A stretch of 64,000 nucleotides of DNA, taken from NCBI RefSeq assembly GCF_001723355.1, contig NZ_LPWE01000011.1, positions 372,001 to 436,000 of the forward strand, written 5' to 3'. Below are positions 8,326-17,392 of this stretch, in pieces. This DNA is from Methyloceanibacter stevinii (GTDB lineage: Bacteria > Pseudomonadota > Alphaproteobacteria > Rhizobiales > Methyloligellaceae). Positions within the stretch are counted from its first letter, which is position 1. Every line of letters begins with the position of its first letter. The position numbers and the translations under genes were made by a program. A model generated the notes under the pieces. The model searched no databases. It saw only the letters and a list, made by a program, of their open reading frames with translations, and was not told where the DNA came from.

Positions 8326-8571
8326 TTAGGTGCCCTGGAAGCTGGTCTCCGCGGGCTTCTTCACTTCTTTCAGATGAAGGATCGCCTCTTTTACGTACGG
8401 ATCGAGGCCGTCTCCGCCTTGGTCGAGATAGGCGAAGATCGCCTCGCGCATGCGCGGGTCCCAAAACTTCTTGATATGGCTGGCTATCCCCGGAACGATT
8501 TCGTCTTCCTTCTGGTACTGGAAGAACTTACCGATCTGGTTCGCCATGTAGACGAGATTATCGGGCTTCAT
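8326..8571 (-). CDS. fdsD: Formate dehydrogenase delta subunit FdsD
   Basis: 81 aa, matching the small FdsD subunit of cytoplasmic NAD-dependent molybdenum formate dehydrogenases (MANQIGKFFQYQKEDEIVPG, DHIKKFWDPRMR-type core seen as SHIKKFWDPRMREAIFAYLD). FdsD is needed for an active complex, though its exact role is not settled. Last gene of the fds operon, 42 bp after fdsA; the usual fdsC/fdhD gene is not between them. Confidence 0.92.
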   Translation of the reverse strand: MKPDNLVYMANQIGKFFQYQKEDEIVPGIASHIKKFWDPRMREAIFAYLDQGGDGLDPYVKEAILHLKEVKKPAETSFQGT

Positions 8572-8613
8572 AAACGCAAGGCTCTCCGTGATGCGAGGCG
8601 AGGGGGCGGAGGT

Positions 8614-11460
8614 CTACTCCGCCGCCACCAAAGGTTCGGCGATACGGCGCGCTGCCTTCGACAGCTCCTCGTACTCCTCCTGCCACTCGGACGGCCCGTT
8701 GGACGGCGCGACCTGAACGGCCGTCACCTTGTACTCGGGGCAGTTCGTGGCCCAATCGGAGAACTCGGTCGTCACCACGTTCACCTGCGTCGTCGGGTGG
8801 TGGAACGTGGTGTAGACAACGCCCGGCGCCACACGCTCGGTGATCAGCGCCCGCAAGGTCGTCTCGCCGGTGCGGCTGGCGATCTTCACCCAGTCGCCGT
8901 CGCGCACGCCGCGGTTCTCGGCATCGAAGGGATGGATCTCGAGGCGATCCTCTTCGTGCCAGACCACGTTCTCCGTGCGCCGTGTCTGGGCGCCCACATT
9001 GTACTGGGACAGGATGCGGCCCGTGGTCAGCAAGAGCGGGAAGCGCGGGCCGGTCTTCTCGTCCGTTGCCACGTATTCGGTGACGACGAACTTGCCCTTG
9101 CCGCGCGTGAAGCTCTCGATGTGCATGACCGGCGTACCTTCCGGCGCCTCGTCGTTGCACGGCCACTGCACGGAGCCGAGCTCGTCGAGCTTCTCGTATG
9201 AGACGCCCGTGAAGGTCGGTGTGAGGCGCGCGATCTCGTCCATGATCTGCGACGGATGATCGTAATGCATCGGGTAGCCCAGAGCGTTGGACAGCATCTG
9301 GGTGATCTCCCAATCCTCATAACCGTTCACCGGCGCCATCACCTTGCGCACGCGCTGGATGCGGCGCTCGGCGTTGGTGAAGGTTCCGTTCTTCTCGAGG
9401 AAGGTCGAACCGGGCAGGAACACATGAGCGTAGTTGGCAGTCTCGACCAGGAACAGGTCCTGCACCACCACGCATTCCATGGCGGCGAGGCCGGCGGCCA
9501 TGTGCTGGGTGTTCGGATCGGACTGAAGGATGTCCTCGCCCTGGATATAGATGCCCTTGAACGAGCCATCGAGCGCGGCGTCGATCATGTTGGGAATACG
9601 CAAGCCGGGCTCATCGAGCAGCGGACGGCCCCACAGGGACTCGAACAGCTCCATCGTTGCGGTGTCGGAGACGTGGCGATAGCCGGGCAGTTCGTGCGGG
9701 AAGGATCCCATGTCGCAGGAGCCCTGCACGTTGTTCTGACCGCGAAGCGGATTTACGCCGACGCCCTCACGGCCGATATTGCCGGTCGCCATGGCGAGGT
9801 TGGCGATGGCCATGACCGTGGTGGAGCCCTGGCTGTGCTCGGTGACGCCGAGACCGTAATAGATGGCCGCGTTGCCGCCGGTGGCGTAGAGCCGGGCAGC
9901 TTTCCGGATCAGCTCGGCGGGAACGCCGGAAATCTTCTCGACCTCTTCGGGCGCGTGACGCGGATCGGCGGCGAACCGGGCCCAATCCTGGAACTCGTCC
10001 CACTCGCACCGCTCACGGACGAAGTCCTCGTTCACGAGGCCCTCGGTGACGATGACGTGGCCGAGAGAGGTCACGACGGCGACATTCGTGCCGGGCTTCA
10101 GAGGCAGATGGTAATCGGCCTCGACGTTGGGCGACTTCACCAGGTCGGTCCTGCGCGGATCGACAACGATCAGCTTCGCGCCCTGGCGCAGGCGCTTCTT
10201 CATGCGCGAGGCGAAGACCGGATGGCCGTCCGTGGGGTTGGCACCGATAACCAGGATGACGTCGGATTTCTCGACGGAGTCGAAGTCCTGCGTGCCGGCG
10301 CTCTCGCCGTAGGTCGTTTTCAAGCCATAGCCGGTCGGCGAGTGGCAAACGCGGGCGCAGGTGTCGACATTGTTGTTGCCGAAGCCGGCGCGGATCAGCT
10401 TCTGCACCAGGAAGGTCTCTTCGTTGGTGCAGCGGGAAGAGGTGATGCCGCCGATCGAGCTCTTGCCGTATTTGGCCTGGATGCGTTTGAACTCCGACGC
10501 GGTGTACTGAATGGCTTCTTCCCACGAAACCTCGCGCCACGGATCGGTGATCTTCTCGCGGATCATCGGCTTTGTGATGCGGTCCTTGTGGTGCGCATAG
10601 CCGTAGGCGAAGCGTCCCTTCACACAGGAGTGGCCGCGGTTGGCCTTGCCTTCCTTCTGCGGGATCATGCGGACGAGTTCGTCGCCGCGCATCTCGGCCC
10701 GGAAGGAGCAGCCCACGCCGCAATAGGCACAGGTCGTCACGGTCGCGGTGTCGGGCGTGCCGATCTCGATCACGGATTTTTCGTTGAGCGTCGCGGTCGG
10801 GCAGGCCTGCACGCAAGCGCCGCAGGACACGCACTCGGACTCGAGGAAGCTTTCCTGCATCGAGGGCGAGACCACCGACTTGAAGCCGCGATTGGCGATC
10901 GTCAGCGCGAACGTGCCTTGCACTTCCTCGCAGGCGCGCACGCAGCGGGAGCAGACGATGCACTTGGACGGTTCGTAGGTGAAATACGGGTTCGAGTCGT
11001 CGATGCCCGGATTGGGATGCTTCTGGCCGTCATAGCCGTAGCGCACGTCGCGCAGGCCCACGGCGCCGGCCATGTCCTGCAATTCGCAGTCGCCATTGGC
11101 CGAGCAGGTCAGGCAGTCGAGCGGATGCTCCGAGATATAGAGCTCCATAACACCCTTGCGGAGCCGCTTCAGCCGATCCGTCTGCGTCTTGACCACCATG
11201 CCCTCGCCAGCAGGCGTGGTGCACGAAGCGGGCGTTCCGTTACGGCCTTCGATCTCGATGAGGCACAGCCGGCAAGACCCGTAAGAGTCCAGCATGTCCG
11301 TGGCGCAGAGCTTGGGGATTTGCGTCCCCATCTCCATCGCCGCCCGCATGATGGACGTTCCTTCCGGGACCGTCACCTCGGTGCCGTCGATGGTCAGCGT
11401 GACGAGCTTCTCTGACTTCGATTGTGGTGTTCCGTAGTCGGTTTCCGGATTCAAAGGCAT
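8614..11460 (-). CDS. fdsA: NAD-dependent formate dehydrogenase alpha subunit FdsA
   Basis: 948 aa catalytic subunit oxidising formate to CO2 in the cytoplasm at a bis-MGD molybdenum (or tungsten) centre. Iron-sulfur sites in order: [2Fe-2S] C52, C63, C66, C80; His-Cys cluster H112, C116, C119, C125; two [4Fe-4S] clusters C167/170/173/177 and C210/213/216/220; and the proximal cluster C244/247/251/279. The metal ligand is C372 in ARVCHSPTGYG, so this is the cysteine and not the selenocysteine form. The C-terminus has the molybdopterin-dinucleotide-binding domain (TTGRILSQYN). Length is normal for the family. It starts 10 bp after the fdsB stop, so the two are probably coupled in translation. 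Confidence 0.97.
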   Translation of the reverse strand: MPLNPETDYGTPQSKSEKLVTLTIDGTEVTVPEGTSIMRAAMEMGTQIPKLCATDMLDSYGSCRLCLIEIEGRNGTPASCTTPAGEGMVVKTQTDRLKRLRKGVMELYISEHPLDCLTCSANGDCELQDMAGAVGLRDVRYGYDGQKHPNPGIDDSNPYFTYEPSKCIVCSRCVRACEEVQGTFALTIANRGFKSVVSPSMQESFLESECVSCGACVQACPTATLNEKSVIEIGTPDTATVTTCAYCGVGCSFRAEMRGDELVRMIPQKEGKANRGHSCVKGRFAYGYAHHKDRITKPMIREKITDPWREVSWEEAIQYTASEFKRIQAKYGKSSIGGITSSRCTNEETFLVQKLIRAGFGNNNVDTCARVCHSPTGYGLKTTYGESAGTQDFDSVEKSDVILVIGANPTDGHPVFASRMKKRLRQGAKLIVVDPRRTDLVKSPNVEADYHLPLKPGTNVAVVTSLGHVIVTEGLVNEDFVRERCEWDEFQDWARFAADPRHAPEEVEKISGVPAELIRKAARLYATGGNAAIYYGLGVTEHSQGSTTVMAIANLAMATGNIGREGVGVNPLRGQNNVQGSCDMGSFPHELPGYRHVSDTATMELFESLWGRPLLDEPGLRIPNMIDAALDGSFKGIYIQGEDILQSDPNTQHMAAGLAAMECVVVQDLFLVETANYAHVFLPGSTFLEKNGTFTNAERRIQRVRKVMAPVNGYEDWEITQMLSNALGYPMHYDHPSQIMDEIARLTPTFTGVSYEKLDELGSVQWPCNDEAPEGTPVMHIESFTRGKGKFVVTEYVATDEKTGPRFPLLLTTGRILSQYNVGAQTRRTENVVWHEEDRLEIHPFDAENRGVRDGDWVKIASRTGETTLRALITERVAPGVVYTTFHHPTTQVNVVTTEFSDWATNCPEYKVTAVQVAPSNGPSEWQEEYEELSKAARRIAEPLVAAE

Positions 11461-11470
11461 CGGATTTTCC

Positions 11471-13027
11471 TCACTCAGCGGCCTCGAGGCGCTTCTTTTC
11501 GGCGCCGAAATCTTCAGGGAAATGGGTTAGCGCGCTCATTACGGGATAGGGCGCAAAACCTCCGAGCGCGCAGAGGGAGCCCAGCTTCATCGTGTTGCAG
11601 AGATCTTCGAGGATCTCCAGGTTCGCGGCACGGTCTTCGTTGGCGACGATCTTGTCGATCACCTCCATGCCGCGGGCGGAACCGATCCGGCACGGGGTGC
11701 ACTTCCCGCAGGACTCGATCGCGCAGAACTCCATGGCGAAGTGCGCCTGCTGCGCCATATCCACGGTGTCGTCGAAAACGACGACACCGGCATGGCCAAT
11801 GAGACCATCGCGGGCCGCGAAGGCCTCATAGTCGAACGGCGTGTCGAAGAGTTCGCGGGGGAAGTAGGCGCCGAGCGGGCCGCCCACCTGAACCGCGCGA
11901 ACCGGACGGCCGGAATAGGTGCCGCCGCCGATGTCGTCGACCAGTTCGCCGAGCGTAATGCCGAAAGCCGTCTCGTAGAGACCGCCATGCTTGATGTTAC
12001 CGGCCAGCTGGATTGGCATTGTGCCGCGGGAACGACCCATGCCGAAGTCATGATAATACTTGCCGCCCTTGTCCATGATGATCGGGACGGTCGCGAGCGA
12101 CAGGACGTTGTTGATGATGGTCGGCTGCCCAAACAGGCCGATATGGGCCGGAAGCGGCGGCTTGGCGCGCACCTCGCCGCGTTTGCCTTCGAGGCTGTCG
12201 AGCAGGGACGTTTCCTCGCCGCAAACATAGGCGCCCGCACCGTCGCGGACTTCCATGTCGAACGCAAAGCCCGACCCGGCCACGTTGTCGCCGAGGAGGC
12301 CCGCTTCGCGTGCCGCGTCGATGGCGGCGCGCAAGGCAACGCTCGAATGCGGGTACTCGGAGCGCAGGTAGATGTAGCCGTAGGTCGCGCCAACCGCGAT
12401 GCCGGCGATCGTCATGCCCTCGATGAGCACGAAGGGATCGCCCTCCATGATCATGCGGTCGGCGAACGTGCCGCTATCGCCTTCGTCCGCGTTGCAGACG
12501 ATGTATTTCTGCTGCGGGGGCGTGTCGGCGACCGTGCGCCACTTGATTCCGGTGGGGAAGCCCGCACCGCCGCGGCCGCGCAAGCCGGAGGCCAGGACTT
12601 CCTCGATAATGCGGTCGGGGCCGACCTCGAGGGCCTTTTTCAGGCCCGCATAGCCGCCATGAGCCTTGTAGTCGTCCAACGACCGCGGATCGGTCGTGCC
12701 GACACGGGCGAAGGTGAGGCGGGTCTGGTTCTTGAACCAGGGATACTCCTCTACGACGCCGATACATTTCTTGTGCGGCTTGCCCTCGAGCATGCCGGCT
12801 TCGATGAGGTCATCCACCTTGGAGGCCCGAACCGGACCGTAGCCGACGCGGCCTTCATCCGTTTCGACTTCGACCAAGGGCTCCAGCCAGTACATGCCGC
12901 GCGATCCGTTGCGCACGATCTCAAGATCGAGGCCACGCTCCTTGGCTTCTTTTTCGAAGCGTTTGACGACGGCTTCGGCCCCGAGGGCCAGCGCGCCGGA
13001 ATCGCGGGAAATATAAATGCGGGTCAC
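11471..13027 (-). CDS. fdsB: Formate dehydrogenase beta subunit FdsB (FMN, NAD site)
   Basis: 518 aa from the GTG at 13027, which overlaps the fdsG stop by four bases (GTGA). The longer frame to 13120 lies inside fdsG and is not protein-like. It takes electrons from FdsA and reduces NAD+. N-terminal thioredoxin-like domain (about 1-110), then a NuoF-like domain with the NADH/FMN motif GLRGRGGAGFPTG, the CNADEGDSGTFADRMIMEGD segment, and the [4Fe-4S] motif ESCGKCTPCRIGSARG near the C-terminus. Confidence 0.96.
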   Translation of the reverse strand: MTRIYISRDSGALALGAEAVVKRFEKEAKERGLDLEIVRNGSRGMYWLEPLVEVETDEGRVGYGPVRASKVDDLIEAGMLEGKPHKKCIGVVEEYPWFKNQTRLTFARVGTTDPRSLDDYKAHGGYAGLKKALEVGPDRIIEEVLASGLRGRGGAGFPTGIKWRTVADTPPQQKYIVCNADEGDSGTFADRMIMEGDPFVLIEGMTIAGIAVGATYGYIYLRSEYPHSSVALRAAIDAAREAGLLGDNVAGSGFAFDMEVRDGAGAYVCGEETSLLDSLEGKRGEVRAKPPLPAHIGLFGQPTIINNVLSLATVPIIMDKGGKYYHDFGMGRSRGTMPIQLAGNIKHGGLYETAFGITLGELVDDIGGGTYSGRPVRAVQVGGPLGAYFPRELFDTPFDYEAFAARDGLIGHAGVVVFDDTVDMAQQAHFAMEFCAIESCGKCTPCRIGSARGMEVIDKIVANEDRAANLEILEDLCNTMKLGSLCALGGFAPYPVMSALTHFPEDFGAEKKRLEAAE

Positions 13028-13497
13028 GCCTGCGCCTCCTTGAGCAGCTCGTCCAGCCGCTCCTCGTCGAGCCCCGCGTAGACATCCTTGTCCAGCATGG
13101 CGGCGGGGGAGGAATGACACAGTCCGAGGCAGTAAACGGGCTCGAGGGTTACGCGGGCGTCAGCCGTGGTGCCGCCCATCTCCACCCCGAGCTTCTCTTT
13201 CGCGCGTTTCTCCAGCGACCGTACGCCGGCGGCTTGGCAGGATTCGGCGAGACAGATCTTGAGGACACGGCGTCCCGGCGGTTCGCGCCGGTAGTCGTGA
13301 TAAAATGTCACGCAGCCATGCACTTCGGCCCGTGTAATATTGAGGGCCTCGGCAATCAAGGGCTCCGCCTCTAGCGGAACGCAACCGAAAACCTCCTGTA
13401 GAGCATGGAGGATGGGGAGCGTCGCGCCCTTCTGATCCTGATGCTGCGCAATGATCTCGATTGCGCGCTCAGACGTCCATTTTTCGTACTTTTGCAT
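13024..13497 (-). CDS. fdsG: Formate dehydrogenase gamma subunit FdsG
   Basis: 157 aa NuoE-like thioredoxin-fold subunit holding one [2Fe-2S] cluster; ligands are C82 and C87 (CLAESC) and C123 and C127 (CLGLC). First gene of the operon fdsG-B-A-D. It overlaps fdsB by 4 bp. The upstream region holds a dyad that may bind the LysR protein encoded next to it. Confidence 0.95.
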   Translation of the reverse strand: MQKYEKWTSERAIEIIAQHQDQKGATLPILHALQEVFGCVPLEAEPLIAEALNITRAEVHGCVTFYHDYRREPPGRRVLKICLAESCQAAGVRSLEKRAKEKLGVEMGGTTADARVTLEPVYCLGLCHSSPAAMLDKDVYAGLDEERLDELLKEAQA

Positions 13498-13540
13498 TGC
13501 CCAGAAACGTTTCTTCAGCCGTGTTCAAAATGGACATTTA

Positions 13541-13558
13541 TTATTGTGAAATCAATAA
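13541..13558. promoter_or_regulatory. Dyad TTATTG-N6-CAATAA upstream of fdsG, candidate LysR site
   Basis: A perfect 6-bp inverted repeat with 6-nt spacer in an AT-rich patch 43-60 bp upstream of the fdsG start, in the gap between the LysR gene and the operon. Size and placement fit a LysR-type operator, but binding is inferred. Confidence 0.5.
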
Positions 13559-13647
13559 AGCAAAGCCGTTGGGAGATCGGGATTCCTGATTGAACCCATA
13601 GGAATCTGCCTTGGTTTCCGGCGTTACCAGATTGGGCCCATCGGTCG

Positions 13648-14580
13648 CTAGGCATCCAAGGCTTCCGGCGACGAGTTGATCGCCGCTATGCCCTCCAAGA
13701 CCGGCGCGAGTTGCTTGGCCTCCGCCACGAGTGCGCTGATCAACGGCGTCAGCGGGTTGCGGTGGGGCACGACGAGTCCGATCGAGTGCGTCACCACGGG
13801 ATCGACGATCGGGATGGCGCGGACGTTCTTGGTGACGCCCAATACTTCCGCCAGTCGTGACGGCATGACGCTGGTCCATTTTCCTGTCCGCACATGCGCG
13901 ATGAGAACGATGACGGAATCCGATTCCAGCCTCGGCTCCACTTCCGCGCCAACCTCCGCCAACTGCGCATCGATGATCCGGCGATTCTGCATGTCGGGTG
14001 TCAGCAGGCAGAGCGGCATCTGGCCGACTTCCTGCCATGTGACGCTTTCCCGATCCGCCAGCGGGCCCTCGCTGGAGGCGAGCAGGCGGTAGTACTCGGT
14101 GTACAGCGGCACGGATTGCACCCGGCCAAGCGGTTCGTTGTCGAGATAGGTCAGTCCGGCGTCGATCTCCAGATTCTCCAGCATGCTCAAGACCTCGATG
14201 GAGGTCCTGGAGTGGATGGTGAAGCGCACGTCCGGATGGTTCGACTGATAGGGGGTCGTCAACATGGCTACGATGGGCAGCGCCGTCGGGATGGCGCCGA
14301 TCCGCAAATGTCCGGCAAGACCATGTTTTAGCGCGTCAATTTCCTGGCGCATCGCGCGCGTGTCGGAAACGATCCGCCGTGCCCAGTCCAGCACGCGCTC
14401 GCCTTCGGGCGTGAACCCGCGGAAGCGCGAGCCGCGCTCGACGAGCAGCACACCGAGCGTGTCTTCGAGCTGCTTGATTCCGGCCGAGAACGTCGGCTGG
14501 CTCACGCCGCAGCTTTCTGCGGCGTGACCGAAGTGGCGCTCCCGCGAGAGCGCGATGAGGAATTCAAGCTTGTCGATCAT
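13648..14580 (-). CDS. LysR-family regulator, probable activator of the fds operon
   Basis: 310 aa. Winged helix-turn-helix at residues about 2-60 (FGHAAESCGVSQPTFSAGIK, LGVLLVERG), then a LysR effector-binding domain. It lies directly upstream of fdsG in the same orientation with a 150-bp gap. A LysR regulator (FdsR) adjoining fds genes is known in other proteobacteria, so control of formate oxidation is the likely job. Confidence 0.88.
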   Translation of the reverse strand: MIDKLEFLIALSRERHFGHAAESCGVSQPTFSAGIKQLEDTLGVLLVERGSRFRGFTPEGERVLDWARRIVSDTRAMRQEIDALKHGLAGHLRIGAIPTALPIVAMLTTPYQSNHPDVRFTIHSRTSIEVLSMLENLEIDAGLTYLDNEPLGRVQSVPLYTEYYRLLASSEGPLADRESVTWQEVGQMPLCLLTPDMQNRRIIDAQLAEVGAEVEPRLESDSVIVLIAHVRTGKWTSVMPSRLAEVLGVTKNVRAIPIVDPVVTHSIGLVVPHRNPLTPLISALVAEAKQLAPVLEGIAAINSSPEALDA

Positions 14581-14673
14581 GCCGTGCCCGCGCGCCGTCC
14601 CGGTACTAGTTTGGCAGCCAGTTCCGATAGTGGAGGCAGCACGCCGTCACAGCAACCTTTGAAGTGGGCCAGC

Positions 14674-15132
14674 CTAGTCCTTCTTCTCCGCCCGGAAGGT
14701 TTTGTGACAGGTCTTGCAGGCGTCGATGACGTCTTTGAACTTGGCTTTCCACTCCGGGGATTCACTGGACACCGCCTCTTCCAGGGCCGCCGCGGCCGTC
14801 GCCAGCTTCTCGGTATCCGTCGTGAACTTGTCCCACTGGGTCCAAACTTCAGGTTTAGCCTCGCTGGGGTGACCGCCGGAGCCTTCCGGGAAGAGCTGCA
14901 GAATCTCGGCGGAGGTGCCCTCGATCTCCTTTGCGGCGGCGGTTGCCTTCGCAGCATCGAATGGCGTCTGGCCCTTCGCCATGCCGCCGAGGACTTTCAT
15001 GGCGTCCTTCTGCTTATCCATCAGGTCCATGCGTTCTTTGACGACGCCCGTCGCTTCTTCGTGGGCGGACAGGACGGCGGGCGTGAGAAGCAAGGTGCAA
15101 ACGGCAACGAGCTGAGCCAACTTCAATTTCAT
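14674..15132 (-). CDS. Class II cytochrome c (cytochrome c' type)
   Basis: 152 aa from the ATG at 15132, behind GGGAG; the longer frame from 15153 lacks a signal peptide at its start. Signal peptide with cleavage near LSA|HEEA, then a four-helix protein with the haem motif CKTCH (C139, C142, H143) close to the C-terminus, which is the class II arrangement. The mature segment begins EEATGVVKERMDLMDKQKDA. Cytochromes c' are periplasmic and bind nitric oxide or act in electron transfer; no NO-related genes are nearby, so the role is open. Confidence 0.9.
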   Translation of the reverse strand: MKLKLAQLVAVCTLLLTPAVLSAHEEATGVVKERMDLMDKQKDAMKVLGGMAKGQTPFDAAKATAAAKEIEGTSAEILQLFPEGSGGHPSEAKPEVWTQWDKFTTDTEKLATAAAALEEAVSSESPEWKAKFKDVIDACKTCHKTFRAEKKD

Positions 15133-15253
15133 TAGTGTCTCCCGAGCAGGCATTGGTGAACTTGGCGCGGTTGGACGATGGGCTGGTCCCAGTTCGCTTA
15201 GCCCGTGTTACGCCGTCCCCCGAATCGCAACCAACTAGACTAAGGGGAGTATT

Positions 15254-15292
15254 GGGGCCTCAGGAAGACAGGCCCCGGTCACGCTCGCGTGA
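15254..15292. repeat. Two small inverted repeats in the cytochrome c'-glk gap
   Basis: GGGGCCT (15254-15260) pairs with AGGCCCC (15270-15276), and TCACGC-TC-GCGTGA is a perfect dyad at 15279-15292. No U-tract follows on either strand, so they look more like binding sites than terminators. The whole gap 15133-15469 holds no gene I can support. Confidence 0.4.
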
Positions 15293-15429
15293 TCGGCGCT
15301 GTCGAGCGTTCCGGAGCCGAGGAAAAGGCAAAGCCGATTGAGAAGTAGTCGCCGGACGGCGCCAAATCGGCTAACACGAGGGCCGCAATTTTCGCGGTCG
15401 CTGCCCCGGATGCCTGGGGTGGGGGCCAC

Positions 15430-15471
15430 GGGTTCGATGCCAAGGGTTTGATGCCGAGGGTTCGACGCCAT
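15430..15471 (+). repeat. Three tandem 14-bp repeats ending on the glk start codon
   Basis: Units GGGTTCGATGCCAA, GGGTTTGATGCCGA and GGGTTCGACGCCAT lie head to tail at 15430-15443, 15444-15457 and 15458-15471. The last copy supplies both the ribosome site (GAGGG) and the first two bases of the glk ATG. Confidence 0.85.
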
Positions 15472-16444
15472 GACGACAAAACTTCCAGCGTACGCACTTG
15501 TCGCCGATATCGGCGGCACCAATGCGCGCTTCGCGATCGCCGATCTTGCCTCGCTCGATCTCTCCGACATTCGAACCTTTCCCACGGCCGAGCATGCGAC
15601 CCTCGCGGCCGCCATGCGCGCTTATCTCGAGGATGCGCCGCAGAAAGTCGCCCATGCCGGCTTGGCCGTGGCGGCGCCGCTGCTGGAAGACACCGTCTCG
15701 TTCACCAATGCCACTTGTACGTTCAAGCGAAGCACGCTCGCCCAGGAGGCCGGGCTCGACGCGGCATACGTGTTCAACGATTTCGAGGCTCAGGCCTATG
15801 CGCTTCCCGTACTGACAAAGGACGAGCTTTACACGCTGCACGGCGGGACCGCCGTGGAGAAGGCGCCCAAAGTGGTCCTCGGTCCGGGGACGGGTTTGGG
15901 CGTGGCGAGCCTCGTCTGGTCGCCGACCGGTTGGGTGCCGGTTCCGGGCGAGGGCGGGCATCAAACCTTCCCCGCGGAGAACGAGCGCGAACTCGCGATC
16001 CTGGAGCGCATGCGTAAAGGGCTTGAGCGTCTCTCCGTGGAACGCGCGCTGTCGGGTCCCGGCCTTGCCGATATCTACCGGGCTGTCGCCGGGTCTTACG
16101 GCTTCAGCGATGCGGAACATACGCCGGCGGAAGTCGAACAGCTTGCCATCGCCGGCGAGGACGACATGGCCGTCCAGGCCTTGGACTATTTCGTCAAGTG
16201 GCTGGCGCGGTTTGCCGGCGACATGGCGCTCGCCTTCGGTGCCCGTGGCGGGGTGTATATCGGGGGCGGCATCGCGCCCAAGATGCTGGCTCGGTTGGAG
16301 CAAGCGGATTTCCGTGAGGAATTCGAGCGCAAGGGCCGCATGAAGCCCTTCGTTGAGTCGATCCCGATCAACGTGGTCATCAGCGACTATCCGGGCCTGA
16401 AGGGGGCCGCCGCGGGGCTGCGTACCAAACTCGCAAACGCTTAA
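15470..16444 (+). CDS. glk: Glucokinase
   Basis: 324 aa, phosphorylates glucose with ATP to glucose 6-phosphate. Bacterial Glk family: phosphate-binding ADIGGTNARFA at residues about 11-21, catalytic region VFNDFEAQAYAL, GPGTGLGVA, and the metal/sugar motif GEGGHQTF. Normal family length. Start at 15470 behind GAGGG. It stands alone and converges with the beta-lactamase gene only 3 bp downstream. Confidence 0.94.
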   Translation: MTTKLPAYALVADIGGTNARFAIADLASLDLSDIRTFPTAEHATLAAAMRAYLEDAPQKVAHAGLAVAAPLLEDTVSFTNATCTFKRSTLAQEAGLDAAYVFNDFEAQAYALPVLTKDELYTLHGGTAVEKAPKVVLGPGTGLGVASLVWSPTGWVPVPGEGGHQTFPAENERELAILERMRKGLERLSVERALSGPGLADIYRAVAGSYGFSDAEHTPAEVEQLAIAGEDDMAVQALDYFVKWLARFAGDMALAFGARGGVYIGGGIAPKMLARLEQADFREEFERKGRMKPFVESIPINVVISDYPGLKGAAAGLRTKLANA

Positions 16445-16447
16445 GGG

Positions 16448-17332
16448 TCAGCCCGCTGCCGCCGCTCCGATGGCGCGGCCCACATCGGCCAGCGCATTGT
16501 CTCGCGCGGCCGCATCCGCCTTCGAGCCTGTCAGAAAGGCGGCGATCAGAATGGGCTGGCCGTCTTCCCCCCACGCCATGGCCACGTCGTTGCTCGTGCC
16601 GTGGGGCCCGGTTCCGGTGCGGTTTCCGACGCGCCATGTCGGCGGCAGGCCGGCCCGGAGCCTATCCTTCCCCGTCTGATTGGCCACGAACCATTCGGTG
16701 AGCCGGTCTCGCGACAGCGGCGACAACGCATCGCCCAGAAACAGCTCTTGCATGTCGTCCAGCATCGCCCTCGGGCGTGTCGTATCGCGCAGCTCGCCGG
16801 GCCCGAACACATTGGCTTCCGGTTCCATGCGGTCGATACGCGTGACGGTGTCGCCCAGCGAGCGCACATAGGCCGTTGCCGCTTCGGGGCCCCCGAGACT
16901 TTCGAGGATGAGGTTGGCGGCAGTGTTGTCGCTCCACACCATCGCGGCTTCGCACAGTTCCGAGATGGTCATGGTGCCGCCGGCATGTTCTTTGGCGACG
17001 GGGGCGTAGTCTAGGATCGCATCGGGCGGGACCGGGATTTCGCGCGAGAGCATCTCGTCGCCCTCGTCGACCCGGTGCAGGACGGCCGCCACCGCAAGCA
17101 GCTTGAACGTGCTGCACATGGGAAAGCGTTCGCCGCCATGGTACGCGGCCTTCAGGCCGGCGCCGGAGACGGCCACGCCCAGCCGGCCGCCAATTTTCTT
17201 TTCGATTTTAGCGAACTGACTGGCGAGATCGGCTTCGGCGGCAAGCGCTTGAGTAGCGGCCCCGGCGCCTCGGGCGAGGGCGAGCAGCGATATGGCCGTA
17301 GCGCCTTGAGCGAACTGGCGGCGGGTGAGCAT
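16448..17332 (-). CDS. Class A beta-lactamase
   Basis: 294 aa periplasmic serine hydrolase. Twin-arginine-like leader MLTRRQFAQGATA suggests Tat export. Active-site motifs: CSTFK (nucleophile S74, K77), SDN (134-136), the omega-loop Glu at 170 in RMEPEAN and RTG (238-240). The usual KTG lysine is replaced by Arg, as in carbenicillinase-type enzymes, and the omega loop has Ala where Leu is common. The Cys before the nucleophile (C73) occurs in some carbapenemases, but no partner Cys follows the RTG motif. Probably a chromosomal, species-specific enzyme; the substrate range cannot be read from sequence. Confidence 0.92.
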   Translation of the reverse strand: MLTRRQFAQGATAISLLALARGAGAATQALAAEADLASQFAKIEKKIGGRLGVAVSGAGLKAAYHGGERFPMCSTFKLLAVAAVLHRVDEGDEMLSREIPVPPDAILDYAPVAKEHAGGTMTISELCEAAMVWSDNTAANLILESLGGPEAATAYVRSLGDTVTRIDRMEPEANVFGPGELRDTTRPRAMLDDMQELFLGDALSPLSRDRLTEWFVANQTGKDRLRAGLPPTWRVGNRTGTGPHGTSNDVAMAWGEDGQPILIAAFLTGSKADAAARDNALADVGRAIGAAAAG

Positions 17333-17392
17333 GGGACCCGTCTAGCGGAGGAAAGCGACCGAAAAACGTCCGGCCGCCTTCCGAAAAAGTCC

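Noticed and set aside
9256-11415. 719-codon open frame on the + strand opposite fdsA
   Set aside because: It mirrors fdsA codon structure in a high-GC gene and has low-complexity His/Arg/Gly composition with no recognisable domain. It is a shadow of fdsA.
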